Below are positions 1 to 8,255 of a DNA stretch of 64,000 nt, in pieces. Made by a program: the position numbers and the translations under genes. The notes under the pieces are model-generated. The model had not been told where the DNA came from. It was given only the letters and a program-made list of their open reading frames with translations, and ran no database searches. This DNA comes from JAJKIV01 sp036274195 (GTDB taxonomy: Bacteria; Gemmatimonadota; Gemmatimonadetes; Gemmatimonadales; Gemmatimonadaceae): positions 35,232-99,231 of the forward strand of contig DASUGD010000326.1 of NCBI GenBank assembly GCA_036274195.1, given 5' to 3'. Position 1 is the stretch's first letter. Each line of letters opens with the position of its first letter.

Positions 1-1
1 G

Positions 2-211
2 CGCAAGACGCGGGAGATGCCGGGTGTCACGAGGACGACCGTGAGTGGCATCGGCGACGAGGCGTTCGCCGAGACAGCCGGCAATCTCACGACGCTCTAC
101 GTGAAGAAGGGAAGCACGATCTTCATGGTGCGCGTGTATGGCGTGCCCGATGTCGGTCGGCAGCTCGCCATCGAAAAACCGATCGCGGAGAAGGTCGCGG
201 CGAAGGTCTGA
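2..211 (+). CDS. C-terminal part of an unknown, probably exported protein
   Basis: The frame is open from the first bases, so the start lies outside the window; 69 residues remain. They contain a GIGDEAF stretch, then a strand-rich LTTLYVKKGSTIFMVRVYG segment and an Ala/Lys-rich tail. I associate this pattern with the ends of small lipoproteins or periplasmic proteins of unknown function in GC-rich bacteria, and no catalytic motif is visible. The next gene is on the other strand and converges on it about 80 bp away. Function unknown. Confidence 0.6.
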   Translation, partial: RKTREMPGVTRTTVSGIGDEAFAETAGNLTTLYVKKGSTIFMVRVYGVPDVGRQLAIEKPIAEKVAAKV

Positions 212-291
212 CGGCCGGCGGCAAGCGTTAGCGTTGGCAGGATAGTGGTCCCGCTGCGCCGCCCGCGTAATCAGGAACGCGGCTCGTGAGC

Positions 292-2823
292 TCAGCCTTC
301 GTCCCTCAATGCCTCCGTCGGCTGAATGCGCAGCGCCCGGCGCGTCGGGACGATGCATGCGAGTGCACAGCACAGGATCGTCGACAGCGCGAAGACCGCC
401 GACCGACCGAAATCATCGAGATGCACATCCGACAGGTCGTTGTTCGCGAGACCGAGCGCCAGGACTGCACCAACGCCAATGCCCAGTGCGATCTGAACGA
501 GTGGACGCTTGAAGACGGTCGTCAGGACGTGCCGCGGCTGCGCGCCAAGCGCGACGCGCACGCCGATCTCCCGCGTCCGCCTGGCGACGGCGAAGGCCGT
601 TACCGCATAGACCCCGGCGAGCGACAACATCAGCGTCACGCTCGTTAGGCTGACCAGGAGCTCCAGCCAGAACGCGTCTGGGGACTCCGCCAGACGGGGC
701 AGAGGTTTTGGATCGATCACGCGAAGCGCGGGATCAATCGTCTGTGCAAGCTCGCGGAGACGCACCGCATAGCGCTGCGGGTCGCCGCGAACGTGAATGG
801 CGACACGAAGCGGCCCCGTCTCACGCGGCAGCCTGGTCTGATAGATGGTGGCTCGGCCCCAATCGCCCCTATTGTCGTTCTTGCCGAGATAGGGCACGAC
901 ACCGACGATCTCATACCACGACTCGGCGGTGGGTTCGCCATCTGCCGAGAACCGAAGCCGGCGGCCAATTGGATTCCGGCCGCCCAGTACCTGATCGACG
1001 AAAAACTCGTTCACGAGCACGGCACGCGTCCCACGTTCCGCGTCAGCCGTCGTCAACGCCCGGCCGCGGAGCACGGGCGCACCGACCACGTCGAAGAATC
1101 GTGGATCGGCGAACACGACGCCGACGCAGTAGCCACCCACACAGCGTTCACTGTGCTCCGCGGCCGGACCCGCATCCATCTTGATTGCGCGCCAGTTGAG
1201 ACGCATCAACGGCATTTGATTGGCGTACGTGACGTCCAGCACGCCCGGCTCCGTCCGCAGCCGATCGGCGAGCCTGCGATAGCGGTCCTCGAGCCGCGCC
1301 GCCCGCACCGCCGGGGCCGTGTCGCCACTCGCCGCGACGCCGTCGAAGCGATCGATGGCGAGCGTGGCCGTGAGAAATTCTTCGGCCGGGAATCCTGCCG
1401 TCTTCTCTCGCGTGACGTCCGCTCCCACGCCGAGCAGCGGCACCGGAAGCACCGTCGTGAGCGCAATCTGCGCGACGATGACCACGGTCCACACGCCACC
1501 GAACTGCAACCCGCCGCCGCCGCTCGACGCGGCTCGGAGCCCGCGGTCAGCACCGCCTAACGTCACCTTGACCGCGGGAACGACTCCGGCGATCGCCGCC
1601 GCGAACAGCGTCAGGAGAGCGGCATACAGAATCGTCGTCGTCGAAAGCGAGGTGTCGATCCAGAACGGCAACGGACCCGATTCCCCTTCGATCATCGTCC
1701 AGGTCGCCGCGAGCACGACGCGCGCAACCAGGAGACCAACCACCGCGCCAATGGCGGAGAGCACGAGCGCCTCGGCAAAGAGTTGCATGACGAGGCGCCC
1801 ACGGGTGGCGCCGAGTGCGGCGCGAACCAGGAGCTCCCGCTCTCGACTGACGGCGCGGGCGAACAACAACATGGCGACGTTGCCGCACAACAGCGCGGCC
1901 AGCAGCACGAGGAACACGTTCATCGACGCCAGCACCAACGGCACCTCGTCGGGCCAAAATCCGACAGCGTCGGTCAGCGAGACGACTTGCAGGCGCACGT
2001 TCTTGTGCGTCTCGGGAAACATCGTCGCTGTGCGGGCGCCGATCGCCGCCGCCTGGGCCGTCGCTCCCTCGCGTGAATGGCCCGCCGCCAGCCGCCCAAA
2101 GACATACGTTAGGCTCGGACGTGCTTCGGGAATTCGCTCGAGACGCAGCGGTCGCCAGATGCCATTCCGCTGTGGAAATCCGTAGCCGCGCGGCATCACG
2201 CCGACGATCGTGGCCGGCGTGCCGCTCACGCGAATGACGCGGCCCACGGCGTCCGCCGCGCCGTCCAGCTTGTTCTTCCAGAAGTCGTATCCGACCACCA
2301 CGACCTCATCTGCGCCGCTCCGTTCATCGGCTTCCAGCAGCGTGCGTCCCATCGACGCCGGAACGCGCGTCAGCGCAAAGGTCGACGCGGTCACGTTGGC
2401 GACGGTCTCCGGCTGTCCGGGGCCGGCGCCGACGGCGATGCTGCGTTCTTCCACCTCGACGGCACTGAGATCGGTGATCGTACCGAGACCGCGCTGCCAC
2501 AGCTCGTAGTCACGGCGCGACGCGGCGACTCGCGCATTGTCGGCGACATTCCAGTTCCGCAATGCAACGATCGCGTTGCCGTCGGGAAGCGGAATCGTCG
2601 GCCAGAGCGCCTGTCGCGCGATCTCGAACCCGACCGTGCCGACGGCGATCGCGAACGCTACGGCAATCGTTGCGATCACGGTGAGCGCAGGATGCTTGAC
2701 CAGCATGCGACCGCCGAGCCTGAGGTCGAGCACCGAGAATCGCAAACCATCGAAGGCGCGCGGTCCGCGAGCGTCACGCGCGCCGCGCCGAAGGGAACGG
2801 ATTCGTGCGAGGAGCGATGACAT
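292..2823 (-). CDS. ABC transporter permease, FtsX/MacB-like (ADOP type)
   Basis: An 843-residue membrane protein. One membrane segment lies near residues 48-68, then a MacB-type periplasmic core (about 80-270). Next come an FtsX membrane block (about 295-375), a second periplasmic domain and a last FtsX block. Two cytoplasmic loops carry the FtsX signature, RELLVRAALGATRGR in the first half and EIGVRVALGAQPRH in the second, so this is the duplicated orphan permease layout. Such proteins are thought to work as MacB-like mechanotransmission permeases; the cargo is unknown. No ATPase gene adjoins it, as is usual for the type. The start at 2823 has a GGAG about 12 bases upstream. A second, diverged member is at 39.9-42.3 kb. 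Confidence 0.9.
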   Translation of the reverse strand: MSSLLARIRSLRRGARDARGPRAFDGLRFSVLDLRLGGRMLVKHPALTVIATIAVAFAIAVGTVGFEIARQALWPTIPLPDGNAIVALRNWNVADNARVAASRRDYELWQRGLGTITDLSAVEVEERSIAVGAGPGQPETVANVTASTFALTRVPASMGRTLLEADERSGADEVVVVGYDFWKNKLDGAADAVGRVIRVSGTPATIVGVMPRGYGFPQRNGIWRPLRLERIPEARPSLTYVFGRLAAGHSREGATAQAAAIGARTATMFPETHKNVRLQVVSLTDAVGFWPDEVPLVLASMNVFLVLLAALLCGNVAMLLFARAVSRERELLVRAALGATRGRLVMQLFAEALVLSAIGAVVGLLVARVVLAATWTMIEGESGPLPFWIDTSLSTTTILYAALLTLFAAAIAGVVPAVKVTLGGADRGLRAASSGGGGLQFGGVWTVVIVAQIALTTVLPVPLLGVGADVTREKTAGFPAEEFLTATLAIDRFDGVAASGDTAPAVRAARLEDRYRRLADRLRTEPGVLDVTYANQMPLMRLNWRAIKMDAGPAAEHSERCVGGYCVGVVFADPRFFDVVGAPVLRGRALTTADAERGTRAVLVNEFFVDQVLGGRNPIGRRLRFSADGEPTAESWYEIVGVVPYLGKNDNRGDWGRATIYQTRLPRETGPLRVAIHVRGDPQRYAVRLRELAQTIDPALRVIDPKPLPRLAESPDAFWLELLVSLTSVTLMLSLAGVYAVTAFAVARRTREIGVRVALGAQPRHVLTTVFKRPLVQIALGIGVGAVLALGLANNDLSDVHLDDFGRSAVFALSTILCCALACIVPTRRALRIQPTEALRDEG

Positions 2824-2962
2824 GTGCTGCTTTCTCCCGGTCTATTTGGGAGACGGTAGGCCGGCCGCTTCCGGTGGTCAAGGACGACGTCGGGTCACCC
2901 ACGCGTTCGATATGCCACCGCAGCAGGCATGCTCGCGGGTCCCGCCACGGCGACGCGACACG

Positions 2963-3640
2963 TCAGAATACTATGATGACGCCCCCTTCCTCGTACCACA
3001 TGAGCCCACCGCCCGTGCCGTAGTAGTAGACGCCGGCTGTCGAGAACGTGCGCGTGGCACGGCCGTGGACGAACTCCAGTTTTTCGGCGTTGGCACTCCA
3101 GACGTTGAGCCATATCGTGCGAGCCTGCACACCGTCGGGAATGACCCAGGTTACGGTCGCAGGCGCCTTCAGCCTGACCTTATACGGGGTCCAGTGGCCA
3201 TACTGATCCATCTTCATAGCGGCGTCGCCGACTGTCGGCTCACCCACCCTCACGGTCATCGAGTCCGTGAGCGTGAGACCGTTGAGTGTGACTGACGCTG
3301 TGATCCTGGCGACACCCGGCGTGAGACCGGTCACCCGGCCGCCACTGAGCACGCGCGCGACGCCCGAGTCACTGCTGACGTACGTGGCCTCGCCAGCCCA
3401 GTCGCCGCCCGAGCCGGGCACCAGTCTCGTTCCGAACTGATCCCACGCGCTGATCGTCAGCTGCTGGTCGTCTAACGGCAAGAGGAAAGTGCTGTCCGGC
3501 GTGACTTCGAGTCTGGTAAGAACGGGTTTACGAGCGGTTTCAGAATTGCCGGACTTCACCGCGACGCCATTGTCGGAGTTACATGCGGCGACGAGTGCCG
3601 CGAAGAACCACACAAGTGGTGCGAGCGACCGGGTTTTCAT
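2963..3640 (-). CDS. Ig-like lipoprotein with a degenerate cupredoxin-like C-terminus (copy 1)
   Basis: I place the start at 3640, not at the longer open frame, because a GGAGG lies 8 bases upstream and the protein then begins with MKTRSLAPLVW, a Sec signal ending in a lipobox (AALVAAC, Cys20). Mature residues 35-120 have the repetitive strand and SDSGVARV pattern of bacterial Ig-like (BIG2) domains. The C-terminal 80 residues (TVTW..., F-x-x-x-G-V-Y-Y-Y, then a Gly-rich loop and GGVIIVF) follow the plan of a plastocyanin-like fold but lack His/Cys copper ligands. A close paralogue with the same upstream DNA is at 29415-30104. It is divergent from the sigma factor gene. Role unknown; probably an outer or inner membrane-anchored surface protein. 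Confidence 0.75.
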   Translation of the reverse strand: MKTRSLAPLVWFFAALVAACNSDNGVAVKSGNSETARKPVLTRLEVTPDSTFLLPLDDQQLTISAWDQFGTRLVPGSGGDWAGEATYVSSDSGVARVLSGGRVTGLTPGVARITASVTLNGLTLTDSMTVRVGEPTVGDAAMKMDQYGHWTPYKVRLKAPATVTWVIPDGVQARTIWLNVWSANAEKLEFVHGRATRTFSTAGVYYYGTGGGLMWYEEGGVIIVF

Positions 3641-3756
3641 GGTAGTGCCTCCGAGTGGATCTTGCGTCCGGCATTGACTCGGAATCCGCCGGCCAATCGG
3701 CTCACGTCGGAATTCGCCGTGCAGGCGCCGTCTATATCGTTGGCGCGTTTGACAAA

Positions 3757-3886
3757 CCTCGGCGCGGATGCGACTCTCATCGCGCCTTCCTGCTGTTCGT
3801 GTCGACGCCGAGCTTTCCCAGTTCCTCGTAATCCGGCGACGGATCGGCTCACGGGCCCATCGCCGAGTGCATGACCAACCGGCCAT
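3757..3886. repeat. Upstream block duplicated at 30148-30289
   Basis: About 105 bases in the middle of this stretch (from GCGCCTTCCTGCTG to CATCGCCGAGTG) match 30186-30275 almost perfectly, and similarity continues into both flanks. Both copies lie directly upstream of the paralogous Ig-like lipoproteins (minus strand), so gene and 5' region were duplicated together. Copy 2 lacks about 70 bases nearer the lipoprotein start. The block may hold the lipoprotein promoter. It may also hold the 3' end of an older gene, since the minus strand reads ...YEELGKLGVDTNSRKAR and a stop in both copies. Confidence 0.8.
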
Positions 3887-3948
3887 CGCAGCTCGTCCGC
3901 GTCGCCCCCGGACATGGGAACGACGCCGCCCACAGCACGAAGACATGC

Positions 3949-4515
3949 ATGCACCAGCGCGACGTGACGGAGCTCCTGCATCGTTGGCGTGCCGGCGAGC
4001 CAGAGGTGCTCCGCGAGATCGTGTCCCTGCTCTACGAGCCGCTGCGATCGCTCGCTCACCAGCGCCTGCGACACGCGCCGCGTGAAGATTCGCTGAACAC
4101 GACGGGGCTCGTGCACGAGGCGTATCTCCGCTTCATCGATGTCGCGGGAGTGTCGAGCGACAGCCGAGAGCACTTCCTCGCCCTCGGCTCGCGCGTGATG
4201 CGCGCCGTGCTCGTGGACCACGCGCGCGCTCGCGCCGCGGCCAAGCGCGGTGGTGGCATGCCGGTCGTCGAGCTGCACGAGAACACCTGGATCGCGCAGG
4301 TCGACATGGACCACGTGACGGAGCTCGATGAAGCGCTCTCGAGACTCGAGGAGCTCGATGAGCGACAGGCGCGGATGGTCGAGCAGCGCTACTTCGGCGG
4401 TATGTCGCTGGAGGAGATCGCCCGGGTAATGCAGGTCTCGCTTGCGACGGTCAAGCGTGACCTACGGTCGGCGCGCGCCTGGCTCGCCGCGGACCTGCGC
4501 CGCACTGCGCCATGA
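3949..4515 (+). CDS. ECF-type RNA polymerase sigma factor (Sigma70_ECF family)
   Basis: A 188-residue protein with sigma region 2 (ALxxEAYLRFID-like helix, about residues 45-95) and region 4 (LEELDERQARMVEQRYF, then MSLEEIARVMQVSLATVKR as the -35 recognition helix-turn-helix, about 130-180). The spacing and the DVTELLHRWRAGE beginning fit the ECF branch commonly linked to Ser/Thr kinases. I chose ATG 3949 because family members start close to DVTELL; an in-frame ATG at 3871 would add 26 unrelated residues. Its stop overlaps the kinase start as ATGA, so the two are probably translationally coupled. No anti-sigma factor gene is adjacent, so the kinase is the likely regulator (inference). Confidence 0.9.
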   Translation: MHQRDVTELLHRWRAGEPEVLREIVSLLYEPLRSLAHQRLRHAPREDSLNTTGLVHEAYLRFIDVAGVSSDSREHFLALGSRVMRAVLVDHARARAAAKRGGGMPVVELHENTWIAQVDMDHVTELDEALSRLEELDERQARMVEQRYFGGMSLEEIARVMQVSLATVKRDLRSARAWLAADLRRTAP

Positions 4516-7136
4516 GCGGCGACCGCGATCTGTGGCAGCGTGCAAGGCCGCTGTTCGATGAGCTGGTCGATCTCGGCGACGAGGCACGACGCGCACGGCT
4601 CGACGAGTTGAGGCAGGGCGATCCGGCGCTGTACGACGTCGTCGAGAAGCTGCTGCGCGCCGACGCGAGCTCCGACGATGCGCTCGCCGACTACCACTTC
4701 GGGCTGCCGCAGCTGACGAGGAGCACCTCGGGCGACGCGACCGCCGCGCCACCCGATCCGCTCGGCCTCGTGGGACAGACGGTGGCGCAATTCCGCGTGG
4801 TCTCGTATCTCGCGGCGGGCGGCATGGGCGCCGTGTACGCCGCCGACGACCTGCGCCTCGGACGCGTGGTCGCGCTGAAATTCCCGCTCCCGTACCAGCA
4901 CACGGACGCGGTCGTGAAGGACCGCTTCATGCACGAGGCACGCTCGGCCGCCGCGCTCGATCATCCGAACCTCTGCACGGTGTACGAGATCGGCGAGAGC
5001 GCAGCCGGCGTCTTTCTCGCCATGCCGTTGTATGCGGGCGAGACGCTGCGTGACCGTCTCGCGCGCGAAGTGAGGCTCACTCCGGGCGACACGATCGAGA
5101 TCGCTCGCCACGTGGCGCGCGGACTCGCGGCAGCGCACGCGGCTGGCATCGTGCATCGCGATCTCAAGCCCGGCAACGTCATGCTGGTGCCGGACGGCAC
5201 GGCGAAGATCCTCGACTTCGGCCTGGCGAAGATGCGTGACGTCACCGTCACGAAGTCGCAGGTGACGCGCGGCACGCTGGTGTACATGGCGCCCGACCAA
5301 CTCCGCGGCGGACGTGTCGATGCACGCGCCGATCTCTGGTCGGTGGGAGTCATGCTCTACGTCATGGTCACGGGCCAGCTCCCGTTCGGCGGCGAGCACG
5401 AGGCAGCAATCCTGCACGCGATCCTCCACGACCAGCCCGAGCCTCCATCGCGGCTCGTGCCCGGCTTGCCGCCCGCATTCGATAAGCTCGTCGGCGCGCT
5501 GCTGCAGAAGAACCCCGCGCACCGCTATCAGTCCGCCGAGGCGCTGCTCGGCGACCTGGAAGCACTGGCCACCGGCGCTGCGCTCCGGCATCGCGTTCCG
5601 CTGTGGACCCGGCTGAAACAAAGCAAGAAGCTCCGCCGCGCCGTCGTCATCCCGATGGTCGCGCTGGTCACGGTCGCGATAGCATCGCTGAGCTGGTCGG
5701 TGTTGCGGCCGCGCCTCGCCGCCGATGCGACGGCGCCCATCACGGAGCAGAGCATCGCGGTACTGCCGTTCACGAATGCCGACGCCAACGCCGCCGACAA
5801 CTATCTCGTCGACGGCTTCTCCGAGCGGCTGACCGCGCTACTCGGGGCCCAACCGGGTAACCGCGTTGCGGCCGGGGCGTCCGCGGGTGCGCTGCTCAAG
5901 CGGGGGCTCGATCCGTACGCAGTGGGCACGCGCCTCGGATTCGCGCACATCGTCCAGGGGAGCATGCGGGTTCGCGCAGCCTCGCTCGCGGTCGAGGTAC
6001 AGCTCGCGCGCGTATCGGACCGCCACGTGCTCTGGTCACGCGCGTTCACGGCGCCGGTGACGTCCCTGCAAGTTCTCGAGCGCGAGGTCGCGGACAGTGT
6101 CGACCGCGTTCTGCATCCGAATGAGGCCATCGTGACAGCGCGGCCGCCGACGAGCGACCCCGAGGCACATCGGCTCTTCCTGCTCGGACGCTACGCGTGG
6201 AACCAGCGCACGCGTGAAAAGCTCGAGGAGGCGATCGGATACTACGGGGGCGCGACGGAGCGGGACCCGCGCTTCGCGCTGGCCTACGCGGGGCTGGCGG
6301 AAGCGTACCTCAACAAGGTGAACTTCCACTACATGCCGGCGGCCGCGGGTCTCGCGAATGCCACGCGAGCCGCGGAGACGGCGATCGCGCTGGACAGCTC
6401 GGTCGCGGACGGGTATGCGGCGCTCGGCTTCGCGCTCGTCGCGGGAGGAAAGTCCACGCCGGACGTCTACGTCAGAGCGGAGAGTCTCTTCAATCGCGCC
6501 ATCGCCGCGAACCCGAGCCTCGCGGTGGCGCACCGCTACAAGTCGATCCTCCTTACGGGGCTCGGCCGATTGGCCGAGGCCGAGTCGCAGACGCGGCAGA
6601 CGCTCGCGCTGGATCCGCTCTCGCTTCCCGGGAATGCGATGCTCGGCATCGTCTTCGCGGCAGATCACAGGCTGCCCGAGGCGCGTGCTCAGCTGCAGAA
6701 GGCGCTCGAGCTCAATCCCAATTTCCCGCTCACGCAGACCTATCTCGGCGAGGTCGAAGCGGCGTTGGGCAATCACGCCGAGGCGCTGCGTCTGCTCGAG
6801 TCGGCGTATGGCCGTTCGCCGGGATTCCCCGGCGTGCGGCCGTCGCTGGCGTACACCTATCGGATGGCTGGCCGCGAGGCGCAGGCGCGACAAGTGCTCG
6901 CCGAGACGCGCGAGGCTGCACTGACCGAAGAGGCGTGGTTGAACTACGTCGAGACGCTCGCCGTGTTGGGGCAGCCGGACAGCGCGTTCGCCATCCTCGG
7001 ACAGGTCGAGCGCGAGCAGAAGAACCACGACATCGACACGGACATGCGAGCCAACCCCCTGCTGCGCGAGTTTCGGTCGGATCCGCGGTTCGCGGCCATC
7101 ATGGCCAGGCGCGTCGAAGGGCAGCGCGTGAAGTGA
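4512..7136 (+). CDS. Membrane Ser/Thr protein kinase with TolB-like and TPR sensor region
   Basis: An 874-residue Hanks-type kinase. A short N-terminal helical region (1-75) precedes the kinase domain (about 93-350). The kinase has the Gly-rich loop AAGGMGAVYA, catalytic Lys123 in VALKF, HRDLKPGN, DFGLAK and GTLVYMAPDQL, so it should be active. One membrane helix (about 375-397) separates it from an outside part: a TolB-like segment (SIAVLPFTNADANAADNYL, about 415-520) and several TPRs (about 555-860). This is the classical layout of kinases paired with ECF sigma factors, sensing outside and phosphorylating inside. It overlaps the sigma gene by 4 bases. Broken pieces of a related gene occur at 25638 and 30291. 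Confidence 0.93.
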   Translation: MSGDRDLWQRARPLFDELVDLGDEARRARLDELRQGDPALYDVVEKLLRADASSDDALADYHFGLPQLTRSTSGDATAAPPDPLGLVGQTVAQFRVVSYLAAGGMGAVYAADDLRLGRVVALKFPLPYQHTDAVVKDRFMHEARSAAALDHPNLCTVYEIGESAAGVFLAMPLYAGETLRDRLAREVRLTPGDTIEIARHVARGLAAAHAAGIVHRDLKPGNVMLVPDGTAKILDFGLAKMRDVTVTKSQVTRGTLVYMAPDQLRGGRVDARADLWSVGVMLYVMVTGQLPFGGEHEAAILHAILHDQPEPPSRLVPGLPPAFDKLVGALLQKNPAHRYQSAEALLGDLEALATGAALRHRVPLWTRLKQSKKLRRAVVIPMVALVTVAIASLSWSVLRPRLAADATAPITEQSIAVLPFTNADANAADNYLVDGFSERLTALLGAQPGNRVAAGASAGALLKRGLDPYAVGTRLGFAHIVQGSMRVRAASLAVEVQLARVSDRHVLWSRAFTAPVTSLQVLEREVADSVDRVLHPNEAIVTARPPTSDPEAHRLFLLGRYAWNQRTREKLEEAIGYYGGATERDPRFALAYAGLAEAYLNKVNFHYMPAAAGLANATRAAETAIALDSSVADGYAALGFALVAGGKSTPDVYVRAESLFNRAIAANPSLAVAHRYKSILLTGLGRLAEAESQTRQTLALDPLSLPGNAMLGIVFAADHRLPEARAQLQKALELNPNFPLTQTYLGEVEAALGNHAEALRLLESAYGRSPGFPGVRPSLAYTYRMAGREAQARQVLAETREAALTEEAWLNYVETLAVLGQPDSAFAILGQVEREQKNHDIDTDMRANPLLREFRSDPRFAAIMARRVEGQRVK

Positions 7137-7546
7137 TCGACGCAGCGGCGTTAGGTCGATCGAGGCGGCAATACGCGATGGGTTGGCCGATCAACGGGTA
7201 CATGCTGGGCGGGTGCGTCGACGCATCGCCGGGCGTCGGTTGGCGACACGCGTAACCCGAGTTGTGCGAAACGGCGCACGGGTTGTCCGAGTTGTTCGAT
7301 GCTCGGCGCGCGGGACCTCATGTCGTAGATATCCCGGCAGGGCCTCACAGCATATCGCGGTATGCTGGGAGCGCTGTGAACTTCAACTCCAGATCTTTGC
7401 GTTGCTTGTTCGCGGCCGTCGGAAGTGGGCGGAGATTTCCTGCGGGTGCCACAGGATTTCGTCCGGCTTACACCGTATGGTGACAATTCAAATGGCATTA
7501 GGCGGCGCCACCGTGAGTCCGTGACTCGAGCAGTATTACGCGCGAG
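7137..7546. other. Intergenic stretch without recognisable gene
   Basis: About 410 bases between the kinase stop and the truncated DUF4143 gene. No open frame here resembles a known protein. It contains one copy of the recurrent CGTTAGG motif (7149), a CATTAGGC variant (7497) and a small hairpin AGCATA-TATGCT near 7348-7366. No clear terminator with a T-run was seen after the kinase. Confidence 0.5.
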
Positions 7547-8011
7547 TCAGAGTACGGCCCACCAAGGACACGCTATAATCCCTTCAGCTACAGCTCTGAT
7601 TTCTGGATCGCAGCTGAGCAGGAGCCCGCGGGGCACATTCTCGTGCCGCTCGCGAAAAGTCCGAAGGTGGCGCGCTTCGCCAGCGCTTACCGACTGGCTA
7701 GCCTTCACTTCGACTGGCACGAGCTGCCGGTTCTCTTCAAGAACAAAATCGACTTCCTGCCCTGAACTCAGTCGCCAATGATGCAGGTCGCGCGTCGCTC
7801 CAGCGTCTCGCCAGACAAGCAAGTCATTGGCTATCAGAGTTTCCAAATGGAAACCGGTGGGTTCGGTCTCTCTGGCGGCGGCCAATGCCAGAGCAGGATC
7901 CACGGCATAAAGCTTGGGCGCCTTGATCACTCGCTGACCCGCGTTTCTGGAGTAGGGAGGAACGAGATCAATGAGATAACTTCTCTGAAGCACGTCCCCG
8001 ATTCCGATCAC
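7547..8011 (-). pseudogene. Truncated AAA-ATPase/DUF4143 protein, C-terminal half only
   Basis: The 154 residues match only the C-terminal DUF4143 part of a family that is normally about 380-450 residues with an N-terminal AAA ATPase. The visible signature is a YLIDLVPPYSRNAGQRVIKAPK start, LETLIANDL, then SGQEVDFVLEEN and VEVKAS, the PD-(D/E)XK-like fold of the family. The Walker A and B motifs are missing, because the frame begins just before the DUF4143 domain, exactly where another gene fragment is joined on the other strand at about 8012. The GTG at 8011 is only the first possible start. Probably inactive; these proteins are usually single genes with toxin-like or unknown roles. Confidence 0.8.
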
Positions 8012-8155
8012 TCCGCCGCCGGGGCGGTAGTGCTGGCGCCCGATGTCGCGGAGGCGTTCGGCAGCGCGCGCGCCGTGAACGCTGCGCTTCGCCGGGTCAT
8101 CAAGGACCGTGAACGCGCGCGCAGCTCGGGAGGCCGTTCACGCCGCACAGCCTAA
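8012..8155 (+). pseudogene. C-terminal fragment of a small antitoxin-like protein
   Basis: The plus-strand frame up to 8155 reads VLAPDVAEAFG, then SARAVNAALRRVIKDR. This is the typical end of small (80-100 residue) proteins of the type DVAxVFPxSxxVNxALRxLI, often found beside toxins. The upstream part is missing, because the preceding bases are the antisense of the truncated DUF4143 gene. The stop codon lies inside a GCCTAACG motif at 8150-8157. I read this as the other half of a recombination junction at about 8012. Family assignment is from memory of the motif only. Confidence 0.45.
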
Positions 8156-8255
8156 CGCCACTAACGAGATCTTGCGCAAGGGGCAGATTTCAAGCATCGC
8201 AGTCGCCGCGTGGTGGCTGCGTCCTCCGACGGTTTGGAGACGCGCTTGGGCGTCA

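Noticed and set aside
3640..3946. N-terminal part of the longer minus-strand frame over the lipoprotein
   Set aside because: Arg-rich and without homology; the start at 3640 has a ribosome binding site and a lipoprotein signal and is mirrored in the paralogue.
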